Shown here in pieces: positions 21,336-33,733 of a stretch of 64,000 nucleotides of DNA. Within the stretch, counting starts at the first letter, position 1; each line of letters opens with the position of its first letter. The notes under the pieces are model-generated. The model was not told where the DNA came from. It saw nothing but the letters and a program-made list of their open reading frames with translations, and did no database searches. The translations under genes were made by a program, and so were the position numbers. The DNA is taken from assembly GCF_023065955.2 (NCBI RefSeq), contig NW_026622997.1, positions 20,316,001-20,380,000 on the forward strand. Direction: 5' to 3'. Source of the stretch: Ursus arctos. Its lineage: Eukaryota > Chordata > Mammalia > Carnivora > Ursidae.

Positions 21336-22300
21336 AAGAATTTGGAATCTATACCCAGATGGAACAGATTAACCCAAAGATGACTCACGTTCATCTAAGT
21401 CCAAGAAAACTCATTTTCTGTAATGTTGAGAAGAAAATAGATGTAGACCATTGAACAGATGAATTGTAAACTAGTGAGTCTCTAATTTGGGGCAGATGCA
21501 GGACACTTCAGATTAAATGTTGTGTGGATTGCACTTTGAAAATATCCTGAATGCACTATGTCTGAAGAGAACATTAGGGGAAATAATTTGGCAAAAATTG
21601 GAGGCCATCCATAAAATGGTATAGAACTCCACACACGTGTGCACACGTGCGCATGCACACACACACGCGCACACACACACACACACACACACAATCTGAA
21701 TTAGATCGGTGGATTGTATCAAAGTCAATATCTTGGTTGTGCTGTTACACTGCAGTTTTACAAAATGTTACCATTGGAGGAAACTGGGCAACATGTACAA
21801 GGACCCTCTCCGTATCATTTCTCACAATTGCATGTAAACCTACAATTATTTCAATAGAATTCCAATAAAAGCAAAAAATAATACTAAACAGAGAGACGAG
21901 ACCATGGCAAGAAGGCTTATCAAAACTACAAGGACACCAAAATTGGAGACCACTCAATTAACATGGGGATACAGCAAGCTCTACTTGTGGGAGCTTTCTT
22001 AGCTTTAGATAATGGAGCAGATGCTTAAAATGAATATTTTCTCTAGAGTCAACACTAGGATCCGTAAAATTTTAAGAGATCATGGAAGATTTAAAGTGAA
22101 GAGAAAGAATTCATGAAGTCAAGGAAGTCTGATGTTCCTGGTACCTTTTTGCAGGGGTCACATCGGAGGGGGCTACTCTTCATCTCCTTATTGTTGGCCC
22201 TGACAGTTCAACTTAATATTCACTTTGAGGTTTATGTAATCCAGTTTTAGAAAAAGATGTTTTTCTTTTTAACTTTGCCAGTTTTTTCCTTTTCCTTATT
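21336..22300. other. Intergenic sequence with a (CA)n array
   Basis: An impure CA array with CACGTG and GCGC interruptions lies at about 21631-21692. No gene is seen in the rest. Confidence 0.6.
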
Positions 22301-22310
22301 AAAAGTCTTA

Positions 22311-22480
22311 TTAGGGGCACCTGGGTCTGACTCTTGGTTTTGGCTCAGGTCATGATCTCGGGGTTGTGAGATCGAGCCCTGCCTCTGGCTCTGTGCTCAG
22401 TGGAAGTCTGCCTCAGATTCTGTCTCTTCCTGTCCCACTCTCTCTCTCTCATAAATACATAAATAAAATAAAATAAAAAT
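22311..22480 (+). mobile_element. CAN-SINE, sense, older and shortened
   Basis: GGGGCACCTGGGTCTGACTCTTGG...CAGGTCATGATCTCGGGGTTGTGAGATCGAGCCC with a tail of ATAAATACATAAATAAAATAAA. The head lacks the GGCTCAGTCGGTTAAGC stretch, a deletion in the B-box side of the tRNA part. Flanks AAAAGTCTTA and AAAAGTCTTT are the target duplication. Confidence 0.92.
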
Positions 22481-22924
22481 AAAAGTCTTTACTGAAATAT
22501 AGGATTATCCAGAGAGGGCATTTAAGAAGGGTTTATCTATAGTTTATCTGTAATTTTCGGCTAGGTGGATTGAGATAGATGCCTTGAGACCACTCTTTAA
22601 TTCCTTTGCTCATCTCCTGTAATATTAGTAGCTTTATTTCATAACCCCACATACATAGTTTTGTGTATAATCAGATTCATTCGATTTTAGTGTTGTTTTG
22701 TTGCAATAAGTGTTAGATATGACAAGATGGAAAAGTCCTTCAATTTGATAACATAACAAAATCAATGTTTTCATTTGTCTGTTGTCTTTTGAAGCTGTCC
22801 ATATGTACGTTCAATTTTTATATATTTACAGCAATATTATAACTCTAATTTGAAGTTATTCATTTTTACTTAGCATTATATCACCTGATTCTCCATTTTT
22901 GTTCTATGGATTCATTCATTCATC

Positions 22925-23556
22925 TTTCCCAATTTTGACCCAGCAATTGCACTACTGGGTATTTACTCCAAAGATACAGACGTAGTGAAAAGAAGGGCCA
23001 TATGCACCCCAATGTTCATAGCAACATTGTCCACAATAGCCCAACTGTGGAAGGAGCTGAGATGCCCCTCAACAGACAAATGGATAAAGAAGATGTGGTC
23101 CATATATACAATAGAATATCACTCAGTCATCAGAAAGAATGATTACCCAACATTTGCATCAACATGGACGGGACTGGAGGAGATTATGCTAAGTGAAATA
23201 GTCAAGCAGAGAAAGACAATTATCATATGGTTTCACTCATTTGTGGAACATAAGGAATAACAGGAAGATCGTTAGGAGAAGGAAGAGAAAAATGAAGGGA
23301 CGGGTAAACAGAGGGGGAGATGAACCATGAGAGACTATGGACTCCTGGAAACAAACGGAGGGTTTTAGAGGGGAGGAGGTGGGGGAATGGGCTAGCCCGG
23401 TGAAGGGTATTAAGGAGGGCACATATTTCATGGAGCACTGGGTGTTATATGCAAACAATGAATCATGGAACACTACATCAAAAACTAATGATGTACTGTA
23501 TGGTGACTCACATAACATAATAAAAAATAATAATAAAAAAATAAAATACCTATTTT
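22925..23556 (+). mobile_element. Younger carnivore LINE-1, 5' truncated
   Basis: About 630 bp from the end of ORF2 through the 3'UTR to an A-rich tail. An open stretch at 22985-23260 gives MKRRAICTPMFIATLSTIAQLWKE-type L1 ORF2 C-terminus with WTGLEEIMLSE. It is followed by the 3'UTR blocks CCATGAGAGACTATGGACTC, CACTGGGTGTTATATGCAAAC and ATGATGTACTGTATGG. It is better preserved than the other L1 pieces, so it is younger. It cannot be mobile because the promoter, ORF1 and the EN/RT domains are gone. Confidence 0.92.
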
Positions 23557-26335
23557 GAAAATAGAGGGGGAAAAAAAGAAAACAGAGAAGAGCAAAGAAG
23601 TAAAGATTACTTACTAGTCAGTGATAATCACTCTTGATTAGAGATGCAAGCAAAGTTCATCCCACATTCACTCAATTTGCCATCAGTGAGTCACGATGAG
23701 ATTCATTTAGTCCTTGTGGCTTCATGCAGCCATGTCTCGTGAAACTACCGAGAGAGATGAATCTTCACTCTTCTTGTTTTCTGTAGATGAAATTTTAAAG
23801 AACCATTGCCAAACCTGTCATTCAATTTTCCAACAAGTGTTCAGTCAGCTAACGTATGCTAAAAACTGTCAGGGTGATTGCACACGTTAAAGGAATCTGT
23901 GCGCCCATTAGGAGGGAGGATTGATATATAATGTTAGACTAGGCTGATCTCATCAGGAAGCTGGACCAGAAGGAGAGGCCCATTTTTTCTCTCTGAATAA
24001 AATGAATTATGTTCACCTGTTATTCTGCAAGATGACCTTCTAATGACAGTAAAAATCAATGTAGTCAGAGCCTTTGCTTCCCCTAGAATTCCTCAGCCTT
24101 GAAGCTTGAGAAGAATATAAGGCGAAAGTGAAGATTCAGATAAGGAAGAATATTCTGAAACATGACTCATTCCGTAAATGGGTGACATTAAAGTCTAAAA
24201 GAAACATTATAAAGTCTATTATATATTTGCTTTTTTCATTTTGCCTCATTTAAGAAAAAGATGATTGGTCAACTGAAGGCACTTTCTTAGACACTGTCAC
24301 TGTCAGGAAAAAAAAAAGGGCAGTATCTCTCTTTGAGGACTTAACCTTAAACAGCTCTATAGTTGCTGACCTGTCGTTGGCTAGGCCTATCTTCTCGGGG
24401 CCAAGCATAGCGCTAAAGGGAAGACCTTGGGCCTATCAGTCCACCTGCAGAGGGAAGGTCTTGAAAAGAAGTTATACAGATGCAGGCGAGAGAGTGTTCT
24501 GTGACTGCTGAGAAAAAGATTGGCTGAGGGTTTGGGTTAAGCTCCCCAGGGAGAAATGAACAGAACAATTTGCCTGAGAGTTTGTACTGATGAAAATGTT
24601 ACCACACAGGATTCTACCTCATGAGGAGAATCTTGGTTAAAACCTTGACCCTTTGATTCAGTTTGCTTTCAGTGTGATAGCCTCTTGCTCACCCCCAGGA
24701 AGTCCTGTAGAAGACCCTGACCTTTCTTCCTGGACTCCCTGACTCAATTTCCTCTTCTGAGAGGTGAGCTTAGCATTATTTGGATGTGCACAGCATCTGA
24801 GTCCTCGAAGGGCTGCAGAATTCTGGGCTGGTTCTGGTTGTGAAAGAGAGGAATGGGTCTTCTGTAGAGAGGGGTGTCGGGACACCTTGTCTGTCTCATC
24901 TTAAAGATACCACAGGGTCTGGCTGCGTCTTTGGTTACTTGCTTGCTCCTTTTTATGTTGAGAAAAGAGGGTAGAGAAATTGGTATACAAGACTTCTGAA
25001 GTCTAGGTTTTGGCAGAAGAGATTCAATTTACCCGGGTTTTTGTTTGAAATGCTGGAAGTTGCTAAGAGGATTCGAATACCATTATCAACTGCTCTCTTG
25101 TCTCTCTGAGGCTGAGGACCATAGATTTGTTTCTAAAATAGAATCTGTGGAATGCTATTATTGAAGGGTGCTCTCTGGGTGTGAATGCTCATATACTTCT
25201 TTCTCAGCCCATGACACGGGCTTACTGAGAAGTGTGGATGATACTAGAAGAGTATCTAGAGAGAATTTTGAGTTCCAGTGTACACTTTCTGATACGGTAA
25301 GGGCTGATAGTCCTAGGTTATACAACATTTTCCCAAGAGCTCATCTGAGCGACTGCTGCAGCTGGGCTCTTGTTCTCCTTATAGAATATTTTTGGCCTGT
25401 AATTTTTCTTGCCAAGAGCTATGATTTTAGATGTGGAGGTACCAGCCTTCCTCAGGGGACCATCTCTGTGATCTGGGGATCTTTTAGATCTGTTATAAAT
25501 GCCCTGACTCCTTATAGCTGCTACAATAACCAAGCAAGTCCTATATTCACTAAAATAGCCCAGAGCTCCTAAGAAATAGCCCTATCACTAATGTGAGCAA
25601 GTTCTATTTGATTTAAGACCAACCAACCAATCAACAAATAACGCTGTGAAGGACAGGTTTAAGCCATAAACCCAAGTCGTTCGTTGAGATTTCCAATGGA
25701 GATCTCCAAGAGGCCTAGTGATTCCGTTAGCTGATGGGGACTGATTTAGAGCGGCAATGTAATAAACCTGCAAGGGAAAGGTAAGTTCCAGCCTGGAGTG
25801 AGATCTGGGCATGGGCAGCTGATTCAGCTAATTTGTCTGTCGGGTCAGCTGCATTCGAAATTTGGACCAAGCAAACAGGTACTTTTTTTCTTCTTACTGA
25901 GATCCTCCTTCTCCTTTCCCCTCTATTCCATAGGACCATGAAATGCATTGACTTGCTTTACATAGTAAAGGTTATAAAGTGAAGGCTTATTGATCTTACT
26001 TCCAACAAAACATCTTTCATTTTCATTAAACAATATGACTAAAATCTGGTATGTTGCAAGTAATACACTTGTACTTTGCATCTTTACAATATGCTAAACA
26101 TGCAGTTAAGAATGAAGCTAACTTCTCAAGCTCCATTAGAGACTACATGAGTTATTTGAATCAAACTACAACACAAATTCAGACATCAAAAAAATAAATT
26201 CTCAAAAATCCGTATCCAGGATTCTCAAATCTTCATGAGGCTGAAACTTTTTTCATATTCATTCTCCTTATAAGAGTATTAGGTCATCATTACAAATAAC
26301 TTTAAAATTTAGGAAAGGATAAAGAAGAAGGTAAA
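23557..26335. other. Unique intergenic sequence
   Basis: 2.8 kb with no recognised repeat or gene. A 134-codon open frame at 25168-25572 has no recognisable domain, is rich in unrelated residues and lacks a conserved start context. I do not call it coding. Confidence 0.5.
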
Positions 26336-27276
26336 ACTCAGTTTGAATCCACTTACAATAATAGCATCAAAAAGAATAAAATACCTAGGAATAAATTCAA
26401 CAAAAGGAGTGTAAGACTTATGTACTGAAGACTAAAAAGTGTTGTTGGAAGAAATGAAAGGAAATCTAATTAAATGAAAAAACAACCCATGTTCATGGAT
26501 CAGAAGACTTAGTATTATTAAGGCGGTAATACTCCCCAAACTGATCTACAAATTCATGTGATCTGTATTAGAATCCCAGCCGCCTTTTGTGGGGCAGAGA
26601 GAGAGAAACTGAACCCAGAATTAAGATGGAAATTTAAGAAACCCAAAATAGCTAAAACAGTCTTGAGAAAGAAAAACAAAGTTAAAGGACTCATACTTCC
26701 CAATTACAGAATTTAATACAAAGCTACAGTAATCAAGATGGTGAGGTTCTGGTGTGAGTCTGGACATACAGATCAATGAAATAGCATTGAGAGTAGAGAA
26801 TTAAACCCTTACATTTATGAATTTGTGATCAACTGATTTTTGACACGGGTGCCAAGACCCTTCAACAGGGTAAAAACAGTCTTTTTAATAAATGGTGCTT
26901 GGACAATGGATAGCCATGAAAAAGAATGAAATTTGACTCCTTCCTCAAATATTAACTCAAAATGGAATATAGACCTAAATATAGGAGCTAAACTATAAAA
27001 CTCCTTGAAGCAAACATAGGCATAAATTTTGTGACCTTAGATTAGGCAATGAGCTTTTAGATATAACACTGAAACCACAAGCAACAAAATAAAATATAAT
27101 GGAATGTAATCAAAAATTAAAACTTTTGTGCTTCAAAGGACACTATCAAGAAAATAAAATGGGAGAAAATATTTGAAATCATGTGTCTGATAAGGGACTT
27201 GTATATAGAATATATGAAGAACTCCTATAACTCAATAATAAAAAGACAAATAACCTAATTAAAAAATAGGCAAAAG

Positions 27277-27465
27277 GGGGCGCCTGGGTGGCTCAGTCGT
27301 TGAGCATCTGCCTTCAGCTCAGGGCGTGATCCCGGCGTTATGGGATTGAGCCCCACATCGGGCTCCTCCACTGGAAACCTGCTTCTTCCTCTCCCACTCC
27401 CCCTGCTTGTGTTCCCTCTCTCACTGGCTATCTCTCTCTGTCAAATAAATAAATAAAATCTTTAA
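27277..27465 (+). mobile_element. CAN-SINE (SINEC1_AMe type), sense
   Basis: GGGGCGCCTGGGTGGCTCAG head, GGGCGTGATCCCGGCGTTATG, CTGCTTCTTCCTCTCCCACTCCCCC body and an AAATAAATAAATAAAATCTTT tail. A 16-bp exact target duplication AAAAAATAGGCAAAAG flanks it (27261-27276 and 27466-27481). It sits in the L1 at 26336-28522. Confidence 0.95.
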
Positions 27466-27508
27466 AAAAAATAGGCAAAAGATCTGACATTTATCCTAAG
27501 AGGACATA

Positions 27509-27711
27509 CAGGCATACTTAGGATATATGGCGGGTTCAGTTCCAGACCATTGCAATAAAGCGAGAATTACCAAAACGTGGCGCAAAGATGTGAAATGAAC
27601 AAATGCTCTAAGAAAAAAATGGCGCCGGTAGACTTGCTTGCTGCAGGATGGCCAGAAACCTTCAACTTGTAAAAAATGCAGTATCTATGAAGTGCATTAA
27701 AGCAAAGCCTG
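27509..27711. mobile_element. Non-autonomous Tigger1-type DNA transposon, 203 bp, apparently full length
   Basis: Starts CAGGCATACTTAGG and ends AAAGCCTG. A TA dinucleotide lies directly outside each end (27507-27508 and 27712-27713), the target preference of Tc1/mariner/pogo elements. Internal blocks GGTTCAGTTCCAGACCATTGC, AATAAAGCGA, AATGGCGCCG and AACCTTCAACTTGT match the two terminal regions of Tigger1, with the transposase deleted. I infer the carnivore-specific derivative known as Tigger1a_Car. Removing it restores the L1. Confidence 0.88.
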
Positions 27712-28522
27712 TACAAATGGCTAATAAACACATGAAAAAATGCTCAACATCCTTAGTCATCTGGGAAATATAAATCAAAACCATAATGCGGTACCATTTC
27801 ACATCCCCTAGGATGGCTGATATAAAAATGACAGACAAGTAACAGATGTTGGGGAGGTTGTGGAGATATTGGAACCCTCATTCATTGCTGGTGGGGTTTT
27901 ACATGGTGTAGCCACTTTGGAAAACAGTTTGGTAGTTCCTCAAACTGCTCAACATAGACTTATTATGTAATTCAGCAATTCTACTCCTGGGTATAGACCC
28001 AAGAAAATTGAAAATATATGTCCACAGATAACTTGCACACAAATGTTCATAAAAGAATTTTTTATAATACCCAAAAAGCAGAAATAATAAAAAAAATGTC
28101 TACCAACTAAAGAATGGGTAAATAGCAAGGTGGTATATTTAGGCAGTGGAATGCTATTCTACAATAAGAAGAATGGCAGTACTACTACATGCTGCAGCAT
28201 AGAGGAACCTTGAAATGAAAGAGGCTAGTCACAGAAGTCCATACATTGTGTGATTCTATTTCTATGTCATTTCCAGAAAAGGCAAATCCATATAGATGGA
28301 AAGTAGATTAGTGATTGCCAGGGGCGGGGTAGAGGGGACAATGGGAGAGTGACTCTAATGTGTACAGAGTTTCTTTTTGGGGTGATGAAACGCCCTAATA
28401 TTAGGTATTGTTGATGGTGTAAAACTCTGTGGATATACAAAAAAACCCTGAATTTTATACCTTAAAAGGGTGAATTTTCTAGTATGCAAATTATATCTCA
28501 ATAAAGTTATTTTAAAAAATGA

Positions 28523-30130
28523 GTTAATCATCATTTGTAAATAACGGTGGCACTTGCAAAAAAAACCACGTAAGTCAATCTGAGACCATACTGCATACGA
28601 ATAGAGCTAACCACTATTAATTAACATGGGGGGGTACATATGCACCTTTTTCATACACACATGCACACACACATGAACACACTCACGTTATTTCCACAAA
28701 ATTTCGATCAAACAGTTTGCTTTTTTTTCAAGTAACAACATAGCCTTTGCTCCAGGAATACCATGTAGCCTTCTAAAGCAGGGTTTCTCCAAAGGGTGGG
28801 AAGAGTACCACTAGGGATACTCAGGCTGATTTTAGCTAATACTTAGTTGAACATTTTTATTTTAATACTTCCCTGTTTAGGTTAATGTGTACTGAAAAAT
28901 ATAATTAGCACATCAAACACATGTCAGAGATATCCATCATCCAGGATGAGGATGGGTGGGAACACGTGCTTTAAAAACTGAGTCAATTTAAAGAAATGTA
29001 TTAAGTATATAATAGAGCCCGACATCAGGGAAAAGTAGTACTGCAATAACCAGTTTGAAAAAAACTCTTCCAAAATATTATTTTTCACCGCATCATAGTA
29101 TTGTGCTGCACGGATCTAACATCACTCAATCTCTATTGATAGGCCACTGAGCTTATGACTAGGAGTTACTTCCTGGTGAGGCTCTCCATGGCCCAGTTGG
29201 TGCCCTGTTCGCCATGGCTGGCCAGGGGTGGGTCCCTGAGGAAGAAGAAGCCAGTGAAAGCCTTTCTAGTGATTCCCAAATGCAGACTCCCTTGGTAAAG
29301 GTTTATACGTGTAGGTTCAGAATATAAATTTATCCGATGGATGCACTGAGCGTATCTGAAAGCTACATATTCTCATGGTAAGGAAGGAGAAAAGAGGGAT
29401 GGCAAATAGCCATCATGCGTTAAAACACTCCCCTTCCCCTTTGTTCCCCTCACCCCCATGCCCTGCCCTCTCCAGGATTCATAACCTGATGGGTCCTGAA
29501 CCAGTGATCAGGACCACTTGGGTCTGTTCCCGCAAGAGACCCTCTCTCTCTCTCTCATTGCAGTCTTTCCCTTCCACTGCCTCCCCGAGCAAATGGGCTC
29601 AGAACAGCAAGCCCACTTTGTAAAACCAGCTCTTAGAAGGACAAAATGCCTGATCTGTGTTTAAAAGGCAACACCATGTATTTAGAAATAACCTGCTTTC
29701 AGGAAATTCAGAACCATCTTCTTAAAGTTATGCTGGAGCTAGCCAATTTCTCTTTTAGGGTCACTTGTTTGTATTAATAGAAATCCATCTGCATAAAGTG
29801 ACAGTCTACGTTCCTGTTCCCCCGCCTGTCACCAGATGGAGACTTGGTCAATGTGGGATGCTGTCTTTCACACAGATGCCAGCATATATAAAAAGACAAG
29901 TTATTGGTGGAAATTATAATAGATGGAGATTAGGACCATTCTAAAACAGACTTGGATCTCTGCTTTTGACACAGGAAATGTTGTTTACACCATTTCAGTA
30001 GGATTGCCTAAAATATACCAGTTCCACGCTAAAGATAATTGCTTACACTACTTACTAACAGATAATGCATTCTTCTGAGTAAGTTTTAAAAAAAAAATTA
30101 AAAAAAAAAAAAAAGAAACTCTTCCAGTTA
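28523..30130. other. Unique intergenic sequence
   Basis: Holds a short CA-rich run near 28655-28685 and a possible decayed hAT-like piece near 28775-28980 (CAGGGTTTCTCCAAAGGGTGG, ACCACTAGGGATAC), which I cannot confirm. No gene. Confidence 0.4.
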
Positions 30131-30193
30131 GCATTTATTTATTTATTTATCTTTTTTTACTCACCTTTCCTTGACTATGGAGTTTTGTTTCTG

Positions 30194-30206
30194 CTTCTTT
30201 TCTTTC

Positions 30207-30254
<48 letters not shown>

Positions 30255-30257
30255 TTT

Positions 30258-30297
<40 letters not shown>

Positions 30298-30310
30298 TTT
30301 TTTCTTTTTT
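30194..30310. repeat. (TTTC)n polypyrimidine tract
   Basis: About 115 bp of CTTT repeats with a few GTTT units, followed by TTTTTAATTAATAG. It opens a long frame (30171-30944, 257 codons) whose first 40 residues are F/S/L repeats. The part downstream shows no domain, so it is not called as a gene. Confidence 0.95.
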
Positions 30311-31216
30311 AATTAATAGAAGTGACAGAAGTGCGCGGGAGATGGCGCGCCCTCCTAGGAATCAGGTGACTGGTAAATGCAGCTCTTTCCCTCTTGCTCT
30401 CTGCACCCAACCCCAGGCTACTTACTGGCTCTGCTACGTCCAACAGCCCCTGACAGCCGTGTGCAGCTGGATGTCAATGTCAGAGTCCCGGCAGAGACAG
30501 GAAGGAAATGGGGCACAGATTCCAACCCCGTGGCTTCGCCGAGGATCTGGGAAAATGGATCTAGCCTACGGGCCGAGGACCAGAAAGCAGCTGATCCCGG
30601 GAAGAGTGACACCTTCTCCCATGCCGCTGTATATCAAGCTAGAAGCCACCTTGCCCTTTGTTTCCTGGAGGCTTCTGCTCTACAAACAGACCCATGATGC
30701 CCAGGTGCAGCTTCCCTTGCTTCTAGAAGTTCTCGGTCCATTTTTCAGACTCTCCCACTCTGCCCCGTCACAGCCCACTTGTCCATGCTCCATCCAGAAT
30801 CTTGACAGTCCTTTGATCCCTCTACTCCAGAGCTTTTGTTGGAGGATCCAGAATTGGTTAGGATTACCTTTGACCATAGAACTGATCACGCAGCTTAGCT
30901 TTATAACTAGAACTCCAGACGGGGCGGCAGCCTCGGACCTCTGAATCTGCCCCAGCTCATTAATGAGTTGCTCTACCGACCTCAATGTTCAGTTTTCATC
31001 TTTGTGGTTACAAGATGGCCTTTTCCACCCCCGGATGTCAAATCTATTCCCAGGCAGGTTGAGAGATGAAGGGCTAAAGGCACAAGTCAGATGAGTCTGT
31101 CCTTTTTATTCTATCAAGAAAAGAATAATTTTCAGCAAGTATCACTCAAAAGACTCTGCTTTCAACCTATTGGCCAGTACTGAGTAACAGAGCCACCTCC
31201 GTATTAAGAGAGTTTG
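30311..31216. other. Unique intergenic sequence, moderately GC-rich
   Basis: Somewhat higher GC and a few CpGs at 30330-30620 (GTGCGCGGGAGATGGCGCGCC). No splice pattern or protein similarity recognised. Confidence 0.4.
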
Positions 31217-31230
31217 AGGAGGTGAATTTT

Positions 31231-31408
31231 TTTTAAGATTTTATTTGTTTATTTCACAGAGAGAGAGAGGGAATGAGTGGGTGGAGGGGCACCGGGAGAA
31301 GCATGTTCCCTGCTAAGCAGGGATCCCGACATGGGGCTTGATCCCAGGACACTGGGATCATGATCTGAGCCGAAGGCAGACACTTCACTTGAGCCACCCA
31401 GATGTCCC
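31231..31408 (-). mobile_element. CAN-SINE, antisense
   Basis: AAGATTTTATTTGTTTATTTCACAGAGAG at the tail side, then CAGGACACTGGGATCATGATCTGAG and GAGCCACCCAGATGTCCC. Target duplication AGGAGGTGAATTTT / AGGAAGTGAATGTT at 31217-31230 and 31409-31422. Confidence 0.92.
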
Positions 31409-31422
31409 AGGAAGTGAATGTT

Positions 31423-31989
31423 TTGACCTGGGTACTTTGTAGCCCCTGACAAAATTTGGGTTCTATTATGAGGAAGACAAAGAGAATAGATATTGGGTTA
31501 TACTGCAACTCGCCAGCCACATCCACCACAAACCAAGTTCAAGGGAAACACTGGACAACTTGAATAACGATGCTCCCGTGTGCTTGACTTCCTGTGTTAC
31601 TTCTACCTGGTGGCGCCAATACCCACCTCTGACCAGAACTTTCTTGATATTTCTGGTGACTGGAATACTTAATCCCTCTAGACACGACATCAGCCTATTG
31701 GCCGCCACCCCCAGCAGTCAACTCCATTGTTAGTCCCCATTGAGTACCCCCATTAGGTTCAACCCCACTAATTTCCGTGACATTTACTTCCTGTTCTTTT
31801 CCAACCATTTCACGCTGGTCTCATGCAAGCTCACATCTTGTGACCAGGACCGCAGCAGTTTATGACAAAACAGAGTCTCACACATGGTGGGAAGCAATGA
31901 GGACTGGAGGAATCGGGAAGCTTAATTTCCGGAAGACGATATAAGAGTTTTCCATTTTTCCTGAACCTTCCATCCCAATCCCAGAGACA
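31423..31989. other. Unique intergenic sequence
   Basis: No gene or repeat. A weak CTCF-like match CTACCTGGTGGCGC lies at 31603-31616. Confidence 0.4.
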
Positions 31990-32345
31990 ATCTTTTGTTT
32001 TGCTTCTGGTATGTCCTGCAGAAAACTTCTAACTGTTTATAAACATATATGGTAGAATCGTCCTAAGTGTGACACATCTGGGTGTATACTCAACACCCAT
32101 TCTGTGACCCGCTATTTTTCAATGAACACTGTATCTTGTATATTTTTCCATGGCAGTTCACAGAGATCTGCCTGAAACTGCTTGGCGTTAAATGGATGTA
32201 CCAAAATTTCTTAAACCGTTCTCCTACTGAAGGGCATTTAACTTGCTTCCAGTTGTTACCCATAATGCTGCAGTGAACAGTTTTCCACAATGGACTTTAA
32301 TCACCTCTGTGAGTATGTGTGTTGGACAATTTCCTACAAGCGTAA
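31990..32345 (-). mobile_element. Old LINE-1 3' fragment, antisense
   Basis: TGAACACTGTATCTTGTATATTTTTCCATGGCAG, AATGGATGTACCAAAATTTCTTAAACC, TACTGAAGGGCATTTAACTTGCTTCC and AATGCTGCAGTGAACA give the typical antisense L1M/L1ME 3' order. Strongly diverged. Confidence 0.65.
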
Positions 32346-33640
32346 TAGAAATTCACATTTATTGAAAAGAATGAAATTGGGATTGTCCCAGAAAATCTTG
32401 GTTGCATAGGCACAATAATTAAAACTATTTTCTGCTCACAAACAGCCATGAAGATCTAAGTGAGAACTGATTTTCCCATTCACTATAAGCTACAATCGAA
32501 AGCCCAGGAAAATTCCTCTCTCTTTTGGTTTCTCCTTAGGGAACATTTCAATGATATTCCTGCCCCAGAAAAACCCACAAGTTAATAAAAATATATATAA
32601 TATTTCTGAGTATTATACTTTTGCAAAGTGCAGAGCATTAGTGGGCATGGAGATTTTAATAATTCAAAAGAGAAAACAAAACAAAACACTTAGCCTGAAA
32701 ATAGTCAGAAGACCGAACCAAAAGTGTTATGGGTTTCTTTCTATGTTTACTATATGAAGGATGCCCTTCTACTGGAAAATTTGGGCGGGGGGAATATTAT
32801 TTTCATATTAAAAGAAACTTGCATATATCTTGTATCATTTCAAATTTGTGTAACTTTTAAATAAACAAGAGAGTTTGAAGATATTTTATTCTTGCTACAG
32901 GTCAGTCTGTGACCCTGGTCTCCTATGCATTGATCTCTGCAATTAGGGGTATCTCTGTGTGAAGATTTTGCTGGACGAACACATTGATTTTTCTTTCCCT
33001 TCTTCATTTTGTAAGAATGTGTGCCTATGTGTGGGCATAAACAGATTTAAAAGAACTCTACGAGGGCAATAGTGATGGAATCGGCAATGTGAACTGTCGT
33101 TAGAGTAATGCCCTACTCCGTGTTGAAGTTAAGAAATATTAAGGTCTACGGTAGTAAAATGAGATGTAAGCCCCTGAAGTTGTGGATTGATTGACTGACT
33201 GATTCCAGGTCAAGACAGAGAGTAGACCGTCAGATTTTGAAAAAATATATTTTTTTTACTTATTTGAAAGAAACGGTGAACAAAATTTTCTGTCCATTTC
33301 AAAAGGACTTTCATGATGTCTCCAAGCATTTGTCGAAACCAGAAGTATTTCATAGGATCTTTCTTAAAGCTTTAAATTTCTCTGTCATGCTCGGAGGCCT
33401 ACGGAATTATAGCTATTTCTTTCACCTGTCCTGATGTTATGTAAAAGTAAATCCTTTACCTTGTTTTTCTTTGTTCACAGTCCCTTTTTATAAAGATGAA
33501 TGATGACCTTGTGACTTCTGAACACCAGTGATAGGTTATTTCAGGACTTTTTTCCTCAATAGAGCAGACTTTTTTTTTTAAACTTTTATCTATTTCGGAG
33601 TTGAGCATTGGCAGTATTACCCTGGCCCTCTTACTTTGGG
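32346..33640. other. Unique intergenic sequence
   Basis: AT-rich; no gene, no named repeat. Confidence 0.45.

Positions 33641-33642
<2 letters not shown>

Positions 33643-33686
<44 letters not shown>
33643..33686. repeat. (CA)n microsatellite
   Basis: About 22 uninterrupted AC units. Likely polymorphic. Confidence 0.97.
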
Positions 33687-33688
<2 letters not shown>

Positions 33689-33733
33689 TCAGCATCTTAA
33701 AGGGATTATCCCTTTAATTCTTTTTTCTTTTTT

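Larger units (their letters stand above)
26336..28522 (+). mobile_element. LINE-1 3' half (L1MA/MB-like), host of two later insertions
   Basis: The sequence follows L1 ORF2 to 3'UTR order: AAAATACCTAGGAATAAATTCAAC, TGGAAGAAATGAAAGG, CCCAATTACAGAATTTAATACAAAGCTACAG, AAGGACACTATCAAGAAAATAAAATGG, TGCTCAACATCC, AGCAATTCTACTCCTGGGTA, GATTGCCAGGGGCGGGG, and the 3' end AATTATATCTCAATAAAG. It is interrupted by a SINE at 27277-27465 and a Tigger1-type element at 27509-27711. Both cuts resume exactly in the L1. Confidence 0.9.

Noticed and set aside
25168..25572. 134-codon open frame in unique DNA
   Set aside because: No domain, no similarity recognised, no splice or promoter context; length is compatible with chance.
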